A stretch of 64,000 nt of DNA, taken from contig JAFXNA010000027.1 of the NCBI GenBank assembly GCA_017529865.1, forward strand, positions 1 to 64,000. Reading direction: 5' to 3'. The notes below the pieces were generated by a model. It was given only the letters and a program-made list of their open reading frames with translations. It searched no databases and had not been told where the DNA came from. This document shows positions 1-7,245 of the stretch, piece by piece. The translations under genes and the position numbers were made by a program. Numbering within the stretch: the first letter of the stretch is position 1; the number at the start of each line of letters is the position of its first letter. Origin of the DNA: Bacteroidaceae bacterium. Lineage in GTDB: Bacteria; Bacteroidota; Bacteroidia; Bacteroidales; Bacteroidaceae.

Positions 1-1079
1 TAGAACAGGTCGTGATCCTGTGCAAAGCCATGAGCATAGAGTTCCTGCGCCACAAGATTCTCGAATACAGCGCCGAAGTTGATGTTGGTATCCTTCTCTA
101 ACAATCGCAACTGGATATCGCCGCCATACATAGCTGCCAGAAGGCCGACATCGTTGAGGAAGAGTTTGAACAGGTTGCGTTGCTTGTTCAACAACAAGGG
201 CAGTCTTGGCTCCTCGATATTATAAGTGGGAAGGGCCACGCCAGCATCCTTCAACCACAGGAAGCCACTCTCATAGCGACTGAAACGGGCCTTTTCATTC
301 AACTCTTTAAGAATGAAACGCTTGGTCTTGGCATTGAGTTCTGAGGGTATCAGGTCGTAGATTTCCTCTATCAGCAGTTTCTTCTTGGGGTCGTATTTCG
401 TAATGTCACGTTTGTAGGCGCGGATGATGTCACGCTGCTCGCCCAACACCCGTCGCAGGTTGTTGGTATCAAGGTAGCGCTGAACGGCTGCAGGCATTCC
501 TCCTATAATCAGATAGAGGCGCACCAGCTCCATCATGCGCTCGTGGATAAAACTGTCGACAGTCTTCTGCTGTTCGAAACTCTCACGCAAATGGACCTGC
601 ACATCGCTGCTGATACCAACAGCGGTGGCAAACTCCTGCAAGTCGAGCGGATACATTTCGAGTTCGCCCATATAGCCCACAGGTACGCTCCTGATGTCTT
701 TCAGTTCGACACCCAGCAGCGAGCCGCTCATCACATAGCGGTAGCTGCCTTCATCAACCAGGAACTTGATGGCAGTAACGATCTCCTTGCACTCCTGCAC
801 CTCGTCGAAGAATATCAGCGTCCGACCAGGAATCAGTTGCTTGTGAGTGAAAGCAGACAAGCGCAGCAACACGCCCTTAGCATCCTTGGGCTCGCTGAAA
901 AGGGCGATAGCTTCAGGTTGCTCGATGAAATTGACTTCGACAAACTGCTCAAAGCACTCCTTGCCTATCTTGCGGATGGCGAAGGTTTTACCTACCTGAC
1001 GGGCTCCTGTTACCAGCAGTGCACGTTTCTCATTCTTGAAAAAGTCACGAATCGACTCGTTTGCCTTTCTTTCTATCAT
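1..1079 (-). CDS. AAA-family ATPase with DUF4143 domain, C-terminus beyond window edge
   Basis: The gene reads leftwards and leaves the window before a stop, so only about 359 N-terminal residues are visible. The start ATG is at 1079-1077 (MIERKANESI). Walker A is GARQVGKT near residue 24-31 and Walker B is LIFFDEVQ near residue 88-95. A following SGS sensor motif and the later region around KDAGVALPTYNI match the AAA_14 plus DUF4143 architecture of stand-alone ATPases common in Bacteroidales. The cellular role of this family is not established; many copies per genome and accessory location are usual. A good -7 box lies 25 bp upstream, and three direct repeats lie behind that. No frameshift is visible in the portion present. 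Confidence 0.88.
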   Translation of the reverse strand, partial: MIERKANESIRDFFKNEKRALLVTGARQVGKTFAIRKIGKECFEQFVEVNFIEQPEAIALFSEPKDAKGVLLRLSAFTHKQLIPGRTLIFFDEVQECKEIVTAIKFLVDEGSYRYVMSGSLLGVELKDIRSVPVGYMGELEMYPLDLQEFATAVGISSDVQVHLRESFEQQKTVDSFIHERMMELVRLYLIIGGMPAAVQRYLDTNNLRRVLGEQRDIIRAYKRDITKYDPKKKLLIEEIYDLIPSELNAKTKRFILKELNEKARFSRYESGFLWLKDAGVALPTYNIEEPRLPLLLNKQRNLFKLFLNDVGLLAAMYGGDIQLRLLEKDTNINFGAVFENLVAQELYAHGFAQDHDLF

Positions 1080-1103
1080 ACTCAATGATGTTATTTCCGG
1101 CTG

Positions 1104-1111
1104 CAAATATA
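1104..1111 (-). promoter_or_regulatory. -7 box for the AAA ATPase gene
   Basis: The minus strand reads TATATTTG, a perfect match to TAnnTTTG. A TTG lies about 20 bp further upstream, the spacing expected for the -33 element. Confidence 0.7.
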
Positions 1112-1151
1112 GTAAAAATCACATTATCCCACAAGAAAAACGTAAAAAAAC

Positions 1152-1231
1152 GACACTTTTCCAATGAATTATTATGAAAAATTTACACTTTTCCAATGTA
1201 ATTTGGTACAAAAACTTACATTTTTCCATTA
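1152..1231. repeat. Three spaced direct repeats upstream of the ATPase promoter
   Basis: ACACTTTTCCAATG occurs exactly at 1153-1166 and 1185-1198, and a degenerate copy (ACATTTTTCCATT) at 1218-1230. The offsets are 32 and 33 bp, about three helical turns. The position just behind the -33 region suggests binding sites for a regulator on one DNA face. Confidence 0.6.
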
Positions 1232-1364
1232 TCAGTTAATATCCTTAATAGCTTAGTTGGTTAATAGGTGAATAAAAAAACTCGCGAGCTTCACAGCCAG
1301 CGAGGGCAATCGTTTATTTCCAATAACTAATATTGCTTTTTGTTCGTATAATGAATTTATGTCT

Positions 1365-2000
1365 TTATTCTTTTACTTTAATTTCCGCATCTATGATGAA
1401 AATATCACCTTCCTTATCTCTAAGGACATTCCTAGGAACCAAATCCCAAACCAAATACTCGTCATTTGCGTAGCAGCCATCGTCATTCTGCTTTATGAAG
1501 CCAATGGCAGCCATATAAGTTTCAATCTCAATGGCTGTTGCAGGCACGGCATCTTTTATTAATCGCTGCTGAAGAACGGGCATGATGGTTCGTCCGTCAA
1601 ATCCAGTAAAAGCACGTAAGGTGTATGCAGTATCATAGAACAGATTATTATGCCACTACACTCGGGCAAGCAATCGGAGGATACTGCCACTATTCAAAAG
1701 ATTGTTTACCTTATAGATAATATCATTAGAGACGTATGTGTCGTTTTCATTGCCACTTGGACCAGGAACGCCCAATTCGAAAACGTCACTCATAGATAGC
1801 CACATGCCATTTTCTTTGGCATATTGCTCAGCCACGCGTTGTTCTATCTCCAGATGGGTTTACATCGTCTTGGCCATCTCGAAGTTGCGCTTCATATAGT
1901 TGGCAGCTTCGACGGAGTTCATCGGCGATTTCATGGATTCTGCGATTTTCTGCAGTTTCCTCTCCACTGCCTCTTTGTGAAACTGATTGAGATATGTCAT
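1365..2000 (-). pseudogene. Disrupted gene, possible polyvalent protein-kinase-like protein
   Basis: One frame reads continuously from ATG at 2000 (MTYLNQFHKEAVERK) to the stop at 1365, about 211 codons, but is broken by TAA at 1862-1860 and TAG at 1658-1656. Both interruptions keep the same frame, so these are nonsense changes and not frameshifts. The last part contains DLVPRNVL followed ten residues later by IIDAEI. This D-x4-N...D spacing resembles the catalytic loop and metal-binding Asp of small protein-kinase-like domains carried on phages and conjugative elements. That family call is tentative. A -7 box is still present at 2016-2023, so the loss is probably recent. Sequencing error at two separate sites is the main alternative. 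Confidence 0.6.
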
Positions 2001-2015
2001 AATCCATTTTTTTTG

Positions 2016-2023
2016 CAAAGATA
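2016..2023 (-). promoter_or_regulatory. -7 box of the disrupted gene
   Basis: The minus strand reads TATCTTTG, placed 15 bp before the ATG at 2000. Confidence 0.6.
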
Positions 2024-2100
2024 ATAATTAATACATAATTCAGCAAAATTGCGGTTAAGAAAGTGCAATAAAAGCTTGTTTTTATTGCCGAACGCTAGAA

Positions 2101-2175
2101 AAAAAAGCGTTTTAGCCGAATATAATGTCACAACTTGTGTTTGAACATTATTGAGGCGCAGCTTTTAAGACGAAG
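2101..2175 (-). other. Dispersed ~75-bp structured element, copy 1
   Basis: On the minus strand this shares the conserved segments TGCGCCTCAA and ATTCGGCTAAAACG with 24266-24336 and 42760-42836. Outer arms AAAAGC and GCTTTT pair, and the inner arms ATAATGT and ACATTAT form a perfect 7-bp stem. Stem sequences differ between copies while pairing is kept. Function is unknown; it lies upstream of the disrupted gene. Confidence 0.55.
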
Positions 2176-2237
2176 TCAATTTAGACTTTTTCAAGTCAAT
2201 GCATAATTGACTAACGTCGAGTTTACTCGTTTGCCTG

Positions 2238-2285
2238 TCGGCGAACTAAAGTTTCATAATTATTTGCAAATTCCTGTGTTTTTCT
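2238..2285. repeat. GAACTAAAGTTTCAT dispersed repeat, copy 1
   Basis: About 45 bp match the stretch at 45081-45128 with few differences. Shared core: AACTAAAGTTTCATAATTA, then a GCAAAT and GTGTTTTT. Shorter relatives occur at 55632-55646 and 63913-63929. Confidence 0.55.
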
Positions 2286-2378
2286 ATTCAAAAACCTTGG
2301 TTTTGATGTTTGAGCCTATAAGTAAAGGTTATTGGTTATAGACTGGTTAAGTAGTCGATTAGAATCGATATATACACG

Positions 2379-2482
2379 AAGTGTCAATAAAAACAGCACA
2401 GCTTTTTCGAAGGTGTCCATTGATTCAGTACGACTTCAATAAAGGTGTCTATTGTTTCAGCTAATAAAGAGAAAAAGTGTCT
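2379..2482. repeat. Four direct repeats with exact 32-bp period
   Basis: AAGTGTC, AGGTGTC, AGGTGTC and AAGTGTC end at 2385, 2417, 2449 and 2481. The two central units match over about 19 bp (AAGGTGTCYATTGWTTCAG). The flanking non-coding sequence also holds two palindromes, TCGATTAGAATCGA at 2354-2367 and TTGAATCGATTCAA at 2525-2538. The rest of 2024-2530 holds no gene that I can support. Confidence 0.6.
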
Positions 2483-2534
2483 AGTAAAATCAGGAAAAGT
2501 CATCCATTTTCTATGCTATTTTTTTTGAATCGAT

Positions 2535-2699
2535 TCAAATAATACCCCCTAAAAACAGTCTAAAATCAGTCAGTTCATAAAAGGGGGCAAAAAAGCGCAA
2601 AAAATGCGTGTTGTTATTTTTCTCTAATTCTCCTTCACTGAAAACGTTGTTGATATACTTTCTTACAGTCTTTTCGTCTCGAGCGAAAAGTACTGACAT
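2535..2699 (-). pseudogene. Remnant of a RhuM-family (COG3943) protein
   Basis: A 54-codon frame from ATG at 2699 to TGA at 2537-2535 begins MSVLFARDEKTVRKYINNVF and continues with SEGELEKN. This matches by recognition the short helix-turn-helix-like segment near the N-terminus of RhuM/virulence proteins (LF.....TI..HI.NIF.EGEL). After ELEKNNN the resemblance stops. The remainder (about 300 residues in intact members) is missing, so this is a fragment and not a small gene. It sits downstream of the terminator at 2731-2762. The family call rests on about 28 residues. Confidence 0.4.
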
Positions 2700-2730
2700 C
2701 TGATTGGCTTTTCTCTTTGAATGGGCTCAT

Positions 2731-2762
2731 AAAAAACCATCATCTTCAGCTAAGATGATGGT
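2731..2762 (-). terminator. Rho-independent terminator
   Basis: ACCATCATCTT and AAGATGATGGT form a perfect 11-bp stem with a 5-nt loop. On the minus strand it is followed by six Ts. It closes the transcript of the gene ending at 2790. Confidence 0.85.
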
Positions 2763-2789
2763 CTTGTTTATTCGTAGCTTTTCTCTCTA

Positions 2790-3224
2790 TTATTCTTTCA
2801 TCAGTTTCTCGAAGAAGTCGTCGAGGTCCTTATCCATATCTTTCAAGAGGTCGTCGCTGAGGACGATGAGATCTTCATCGACATAGAAGAGTTCTTCGAT
2901 GGTTTCCTGATTATCGTCTTCGAGCACAAAGGAGAATGGTTTGGACACACTGACTTGTTCGAACGCGCCTTCGGCCGACATTTCACTGAGCAGCGTCTTC
3001 AGCTCGCGAACGAGCGTTTCCATATCGTCGTCGCCATCGAGATCTACCCATTCTTCGACCACTGCCGAGGCAATGGTCATCTCGGTATCGTCGGCAATCG
3101 CTACTTCGCCAGTATCTGTGTCAAGATGCAAATGGAAATCGGTGACAACCATGAAGTCGTCATCTTGCGCGAAATGATTGACTGCCTGAAGGATTGCAGT
3201 GCGAAGACCATTAACATTTACCAT
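2790..3224 (-). CDS. Acidic hypothetical protein, 144 aa
   Basis: I do not recognise a named family. The start is taken at ATG 3224 (MVNVNGLRTAIL); the longer frame to 3299 is rejected because it would run through the -7 box at 3245-3252. The protein is strikingly acidic, with Asp/Glu-rich patches (WVDLDGDDDMETL near residue 60; SDDLLKDMDKDLDDFFEKL at the C-terminus), and has no signal peptide, membrane segment or cysteine. It is probably a soluble cytoplasmic protein. It is monocistronic, between the terminators at 3297-3329 and 2731-2762. Confidence 0.75.
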   Translation of the reverse strand: MVNVNGLRTAILQAVNHFAQDDDFMVVTDFHLHLDTDTGEVAIADDTEMTIASAVVEEWVDLDGDDDMETLVRELKTLLSEMSAEGAFEQVSVSKPFSFVLEDDNQETIEELFYVDEDLIVLSDDLLKDMDKDLDDFFEKLMKE

Positions 3225-3244
3225 CTCCAAATAATTTTGATGTG

Positions 3245-3252
3245 CAAAAGTA
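3245..3252 (-). promoter_or_regulatory. -7 box for the acidic protein gene
   Basis: The minus strand reads TACTTTTG, 21 bp before the chosen ATG. A run of heptamers (TTGATAA/TTGACAA) occupies 3260-3290 directly upstream, replacing the -33 region. Confidence 0.65.
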
Positions 3253-3296
3253 CGAAATAATTGATAATTGACAATTGACAATTGATAATTATTTTG

Positions 3297-3329
3297 CAAA
3301 AAAAGGCTGAAAGTGTGATGCTTTCAGCC
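3297..3329 (-). terminator. Terminator after the Hsp20 gene
   Basis: GGCTGAAAG (3305-3313) and CTTTCAGCC (3321-3329) form a 9-bp stem with a T-run on the minus side (A-run on the plus strand at 3298-3304). A T-run also follows on the plus strand, so it could work both ways. Confidence 0.85.
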
Positions 3330-3362
3330 CTTTTTGTTCTTTGAACTTGATTTTTTGCCTCA

Positions 3363-3788
3363 TTAAGAGACTGTGATGTTCTTTGAGATCTTCTTTTCTT
3401 CCTTCGCAACCTTAGGCATAACGACCGTCAGAATACCATTCTCAACCTTCGCAGAAATCTTGTCCTTTTCTACGTCGTCCGGCAATGTGTAAGCTTGTTC
3501 ATAGTTGGTATATGAGAACTCGCGGCGCAGATAGTGATGCTTGTGGTCACTTTCCTTATGCTCGGCCTTGTTTTCGATGGCGATACTCAAGTTACCTTCA
3601 TCGTTGATTGAGACACGGCAAAACTCCTTCTTAATGCCTGGAGCTGCAAGTTCCATGGTGTAAGCCTTCTCGTCTTCTTTCACATTGACTGCTGGCGCGG
3701 TGCAGTTGGCACGTGGCACATAATCAGAATTCATGAAATCGTCGAATACTGTTGGGAACCAACTGTTGTGAAACATTACTGGTAACAT
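3363..3788 (-). CDS. Hsp20/alpha-crystallin small heat-shock chaperone
   Basis: A 141-residue small heat-shock protein, the usual size for bacterial Hsp20. Small Hsps bind unfolding proteins and hold them for refolding by DnaK/ClpB. The alpha-crystallin domain runs from about residue 35 to 130: ELAAPGIKKE marks its start and VENGILTVVMPK near the end matches the conserved ENGxLxVxxPK signature. A short hydrophobic N-terminal arm (MLPVMFHNSWFP) precedes it. The start is ATG 3788; AGGAGG lies 8 nt upstream, one of the few clear Shine-Dalgarno sequences here. The longer frame would need a TTG codon. No convincing -7 box was found, which may mean an alternative promoter type. Confidence 0.93.
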   Translation of the reverse strand: MLPVMFHNSWFPTVFDDFMNSDYVPRANCTAPAVNVKEDEKAYTMELAAPGIKKEFCRVSINDEGNLSIAIENKAEHKESDHKHHYLRREFSYTNYEQAYTLPDDVEKDKISAKVENGILTVVMPKVAKEEKKISKNITVS

Positions 3789-3922
3789 AATCAAATCCTC
3801 CTATTTTTATTAGTTAAACATTAATTCGTTTCTTTGAATCACCTCTGCTTTCGTTTCGGTGTTCACTAACAAATAATGCAAAGAGGTGTGCCAACCAACC
3901 GATTGGTACAAATTGGCAGGAT

Positions 3923-6847
3923 TTACGGACGATTTGTCAGGGTGTTGGACATTTTTTTACTTTCGGTGGTTCCATCGGTATAGATGATGCGACGGATGAA
4001 GATGCGTGCATCGGTGGAACGACTCAGCCTCTGTCCGTTGAGGTTATAGTATTGGATGTCGGCGATTTGGCTTGATGTAGCCGTACGGATGGGCAGAATT
4101 TCCGTGTTGTGATTGTCATCGTAGTGAAGTGTCGTAAGGACGGTGTGGGTATTGATGTGATTGGGTTGCTCGATGGTGGTGCGGTCCATCAATGCAACCT
4201 GGTCTGCTCCGTCGGGATAGCGTCCGAAGGTCTGCCAGCGGCCCTGTGCCTGATAGCGGAGGCTGTCGGCCCAACTGCCGTCGGCCGCCTGAATGCTGAC
4301 GAATGCGCTATCGGCATTCTCTAACTTGAAGGATGCATGAAGTTGGTCGATCGGCTCACGCCCGTCACACCACACGACGCGATAGCCATGAGGTGGGATG
4401 GTAAGCGTGGAGCGTGAAGAGTGAAGAGTGAAGAGTGGAGATCGATTAGCGAGGAGCGGGGTGAGTTGGTACTTGTGGGGGTTGGCTGGGTTGTCGCTGA
4501 GATACACATCTGTGAGGTCGATGATGGAGTCGGTGGTGTTGTAGAGTTCGATCCAGTCGCTTTTCTTCGAGTAGTCGCTGATGTAGATATCGTTGGCCGA
4601 ACTGACTTCATTGATACGGATCGGACTTACAGGACTTATGGGAGTGAACTGTGCGAGGATTGATTTTCCCCGATAGTTTTGTAGGTTAATGACGGAGTCG
4701 GTCGATATGATTTCTCCATCGACTTGCCAACCCTCGAACTGATAGCCAGAGGGTGTGAGGGCTGTGAGTTTGGTTGTTTCGAACAGGGTGCCGGAGAAGT
4801 GGGCTGTAGGTATCTCACATCCATTGAGCAGCAGGCGTGCTTGAGGTATCGAGGTCTCAATGGTGACCTTGAGGTCGCCCGTCAGGTTGAGTTGTTTCTT
4901 CAGGTTGGCAATGCGTCGCTCGTGCTGGTTGGTGCGGTCGGAAAGAATCCCGCAGAGGTCTTCTGCTCGCTCCAAAGAGCTGTTCCCCTCCCACTCCAGC
5001 GCAGGATTGGTCAGAGAAGCCATCTGCCGGATGATGGGCAGACAGCGCTCGGGCAGGAACACACTACCACCCATCATGCAATATGCATCGACGAACTGCT
5101 GACGGAACGGTTTGTATTGCAGCATGTTCTTGAAAATCTCTACCTGACGTCCACTCCCCTTGCTGAAAATCTGCACAATCATATCGGTATCGCCGAAACA
5201 GCCATCGAGGTCGAACAGCACCACATGAATCTTTCCGTCGTCCTTACTGCAGCGGAATCCCTTGATGTTCTTCAGCCCTGACCGCAGCCAGTCGAGATTG
5301 CCCATATAGATTTCGGCTGCCATATAGTTGCAGTATTCGTCTACATCGACGATGGCACAGATGGACTGCCACAGCGATTTGTTCGTAGGACTGGCAGCCA
5401 GTTGCTGACTGAGTTTGTACCAGCTATCGTAGACGGCCCGAGTACCTGCCTTCACTTCGAACTCGTTCTCCCACTGATCCACCTCGTCACCATCGATGCC
5501 GTAGTTGCTATATGCGAAATTGCGATTGCTCGCCTCGCGCAGATTCATCATACCGAGATACAACCCATCGAGGAAGATATGGGCAGGCTGGGTGGCCTGA
5601 CAATCGAGATAGATGCCGCTGCTGTGGATGAGCTGCTGAATGGCTGCATCCTTGAGTCGGGCATGCTGATCCTGACCACCATTACGCACCAGGAGTGTTT
5701 TGTTCTTAATGTAGGGTTTGGCTGCAAAGACCGGATAGGGATAGAACGTCTGCCACTCATACATCTTCTCGGCCTTGAGTTTGAACGAAGGTTTGAACTG
5801 AAAGACATCGTCGCCGTCATTGAATCGTGTCCAACCGCCAAAGATTGAGAACGTGGCACCTTGGTTCAGCGCTTCGTTCCAGTTACCCTCATCATCGGGT
5901 ACGAAGTACTCCACATTCACAGGGCGCTCCCAATCCATATTCTGGTTCATCTTTTTCGACTGATGGTTGTCAATCCGACCGTTCACACCACCCACATACA
6001 GACCGATGGAGTCGCCGAACAGGTTCTGGGGATGAGTCGTCACACTCACGATGGGCAGGTAGTAATCGTGTGTTGTCTTGATGAACGAACGTGTCGCAAC
6101 AGGACTGTTCAAATAGCCTTCCTTCGCGAGCATGAAGCGGTAGATGGTGGTCTCATCGACCGTGAAACGTCCGTTGGCCGACACAGGGCTATGGCCTGGA
6201 ACGGGTGCGGCTCCACCTATTTCGTAATAGAGCGTAGCTCCTGAAGGGATGTCGACCTGAAACGAGAAAGGTTGGCTGAACACCCCACCCTTCACATCCA
6301 CCTGGGGCATATCGAGGCGCTCGTCAGCAAACAGGCTCCCTTCGTTGCTATGCAGAGGAGTTGGAGTAGATGTTGTGCCCCACTCCGTTCCCCCATCGGT
6401 CAGTCGGGCAAACGAACAGCGAGGAATGGCAGGTGGATAGACAATCGCATCCAACAACCCTCCAACCGCATCCAGCAGCTCAATCGTTCCTCCATCCATA
6501 TCCAGTTTGAACGGTATCTGCTGCTTCGATCCCGAGCCGTAATAGCCGTCCTTATAATTGTGGTCGAACCACAGGTTGCAGAATCCATGAGGAAGCAACA
6601 TACCATGCAGGGCCGTAAGTTTCTGTTGCTTCATCGTTCCCTCAGCATCAGTATGCCGGAGCGTACAATTGGTCAGATAGAGTGTATCGGCTGTCGTGTT
6701 ATAAAGTTCCACCCATGCACCATAGTTGTAGGATGGGTCGATGAACCTATCCACGTTCGCCACCTGCACCTCATTGATTACTATCCGTTGCGCTATAGTC
6801 TTTATGGCCATAGTACATACACATAGAATTACAACCAGTCGTCTCAT
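3923..6847 (-). CDS. CotH kinase-family surface protein with two lamin-tail domains
   Basis: A 974-residue exported protein with an N-terminal signal peptide ending at AQ (residue 20). Order: lamin-tail-like domain (about 21-150, INEVQVANVD...WVELYNTTADT); a chitobiase-C-terminal/Fn3-like segment (about 190-255); a CotH domain (about 270-640) with GLYLGMMNLRE and NLDWLRSGLKN followed by VVLFDLDGCFGD, matching the CotH ATP/metal-site signatures; a second lamin-tail domain (INEVSSANDIYISD...DWIELYNTTDS, about 735-880). The end (YYNLNGQRLSRS...IFIRR) resembles tails of other exported proteins here. CotH proteins are atypical kinases, and some phosphorylate secreted proteins; the substrate here is unknown. 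A run of heptamers at 4407-4441 encodes part of the second lamin-tail domain. Confidence 0.88.
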   Translation of the reverse strand: MRRLVVILCVCTMAIKTIAQRIVINEVQVANVDRFIDPSYNYGAWVELYNTTADTLYLTNCTLRHTDAEGTMKQQKLTALHGMLLPHGFCNLWFDHNYKDGYYGSGSKQQIPFKLDMDGGTIELLDAVGGLLDAIVYPPAIPRCSFARLTDGGTEWGTTSTPTPLHSNEGSLFADERLDMPQVDVKGGVFSQPFSFQVDIPSGATLYYEIGGAAPVPGHSPVSANGRFTVDETTIYRFMLAKEGYLNSPVATRSFIKTTHDYYLPIVSVTTHPQNLFGDSIGLYVGGVNGRIDNHQSKKMNQNMDWERPVNVEYFVPDDEGNWNEALNQGATFSIFGGWTRFNDGDDVFQFKPSFKLKAEKMYEWQTFYPYPVFAAKPYIKNKTLLVRNGGQDQHARLKDAAIQQLIHSSGIYLDCQATQPAHIFLDGLYLGMMNLREASNRNFAYSNYGIDGDEVDQWENEFEVKAGTRAVYDSWYKLSQQLAASPTNKSLWQSICAIVDVDEYCNYMAAEIYMGNLDWLRSGLKNIKGFRCSKDDGKIHVVLFDLDGCFGDTDMIVQIFSKGSGRQVEIFKNMLQYKPFRQQFVDAYCMMGGSVFLPERCLPIIRQMASLTNPALEWEGNSSLERAEDLCGILSDRTNQHERRIANLKKQLNLTGDLKVTIETSIPQARLLLNGCEIPTAHFSGTLFETTKLTALTPSGYQFEGWQVDGEIISTDSVINLQNYRGKSILAQFTPISPVSPIRINEVSSANDIYISDYSKKSDWIELYNTTDSIIDLTDVYLSDNPANPHKYQLTPLLANRSPLFTLHSSRSTLTIPPHGYRVVWCDGREPIDQLHASFKLENADSAFVSIQAADGSWADSLRYQAQGRWQTFGRYPDGADQVALMDRTTIEQPNHINTHTVLTTLHYDDNHNTEILPIRTATSSQIADIQYYNLNGQRLSRSTDARIFIRRIIYTDGTTESKKMSNTLTNRP
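4407..4441. repeat. Five heptamers inside the CotH gene
   Basis: GTGGAGC GTGAAGA GTGAAGA GTGAAGA GTGGAGA in order. They encode a Ser/Thr/Leu-rich loop (SPLFTLHSSRSTL) in frame within the second lamin-tail domain. Confidence 0.75.
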
Positions 6848-6869
6848 GTCATTTGTTCATTTCAGTTTG

Positions 6870-6877
6870 CAAAGTTA
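6870..6877 (-). promoter_or_regulatory. -7 box for the CotH gene
   Basis: The minus strand reads TAACTTTG, 23 bp upstream of the ATG. Heptamer-like repeats (ATTGAAG/ACTAAAC types) fill 6893-6957 between this and the divergent B12 promoter. Confidence 0.7.
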
Positions 6878-6962
6878 GTAAAAAAGTGACGAATTGAAGG
6901 ACTGAAGGATTGAAAAAAGGGAAAAAACACTAAACACCAAACGCTAAACGCTAAACTTTTTG

Positions 6963-6970
6963 TACCTTTG
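6963..6970 (+). promoter_or_regulatory. -7 box for the cobalamin operon
   Basis: TACCTTTG immediately precedes the riboswitch, so transcription would start a few bases later and include the whole aptamer. Confidence 0.75.
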
Positions 6971-6974
6971 CATC

Positions 6975-7205
6975 GGTTTTGTTCCCCACGAAGTGTTTTC
7001 GCTTCGCACGGATGAAAAGGGAATCAGGTGAAAGTCCTGAACAGTCCCGCTGCTGTAAGCCGCATTTACCAGCCAAGCACAAGTCACTGAAAGTAGACTT
7101 TAGACGTTAGACGATAGACTTTAGTTATGGTTCACGTTGACGTTGACGTTAAATTCGGGAAGACGCTTGGAAGTGGGCGGTAAGTCAGAAGACCTGCAAG
7201 ACGCA
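6975..7205 (+). promoter_or_regulatory. Cobalamin (B12) riboswitch
   Basis: Conserved core pieces appear in order: GGTGAAAGTCCTGAACAG with CCCGCTGCTGTAAGC (7027-7060), GCCAAGCAC..GTCACTG (7072-7089), GGGAAGACGCTTGG (7157-7170) and the B12 box AAGTCAGAAGACCTGCA (7182-7198). It lies between the promoter and the TonB-dependent receptor gene, as expected for an adenosylcobalamin-sensing leader that lowers expression when B12 is plentiful. The variable segment between CACTG and GGGAAG is occupied by four heptamers (7096-7123) and a GTTGAC-type repeat (7133-7151). No clear terminator follows, so control of translation initiation is likely. Confidence 0.93.
7096..7123 (+). repeat. Four heptamers within the B12 riboswitch
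   Basis: GACTTTA GACGTTA GACGATA GACTTTA. The stretch lies in a peripheral, non-conserved part of the aptamer. Confidence 0.75.
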
Positions 7206-7245
7206 TTATCATTCAAGAACCCCCGGGATTGGGTTATGATTGAAC

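Noticed and set aside
543-1088. 181-codon plus-strand frame
   Set aside because: Shadow of the AAA ATPase gene, whose motifs are clear on the minus strand.
2379-2482. CRISPR array
   Set aside because: Repeats are too short and degenerate (7-19 bp), the period of 32 is too small, and no cas genes are present.
2941-3260. Two overlapping plus-strand frames opposite the acidic gene
   Set aside because: Ser-rich or irregular translations with no promoter; shadows of the minus-strand gene.
3225-3299. N-terminal extension of the acidic protein
   Set aside because: It crosses the -7 box and is made of TTGATAA/TTGACAA heptamers.
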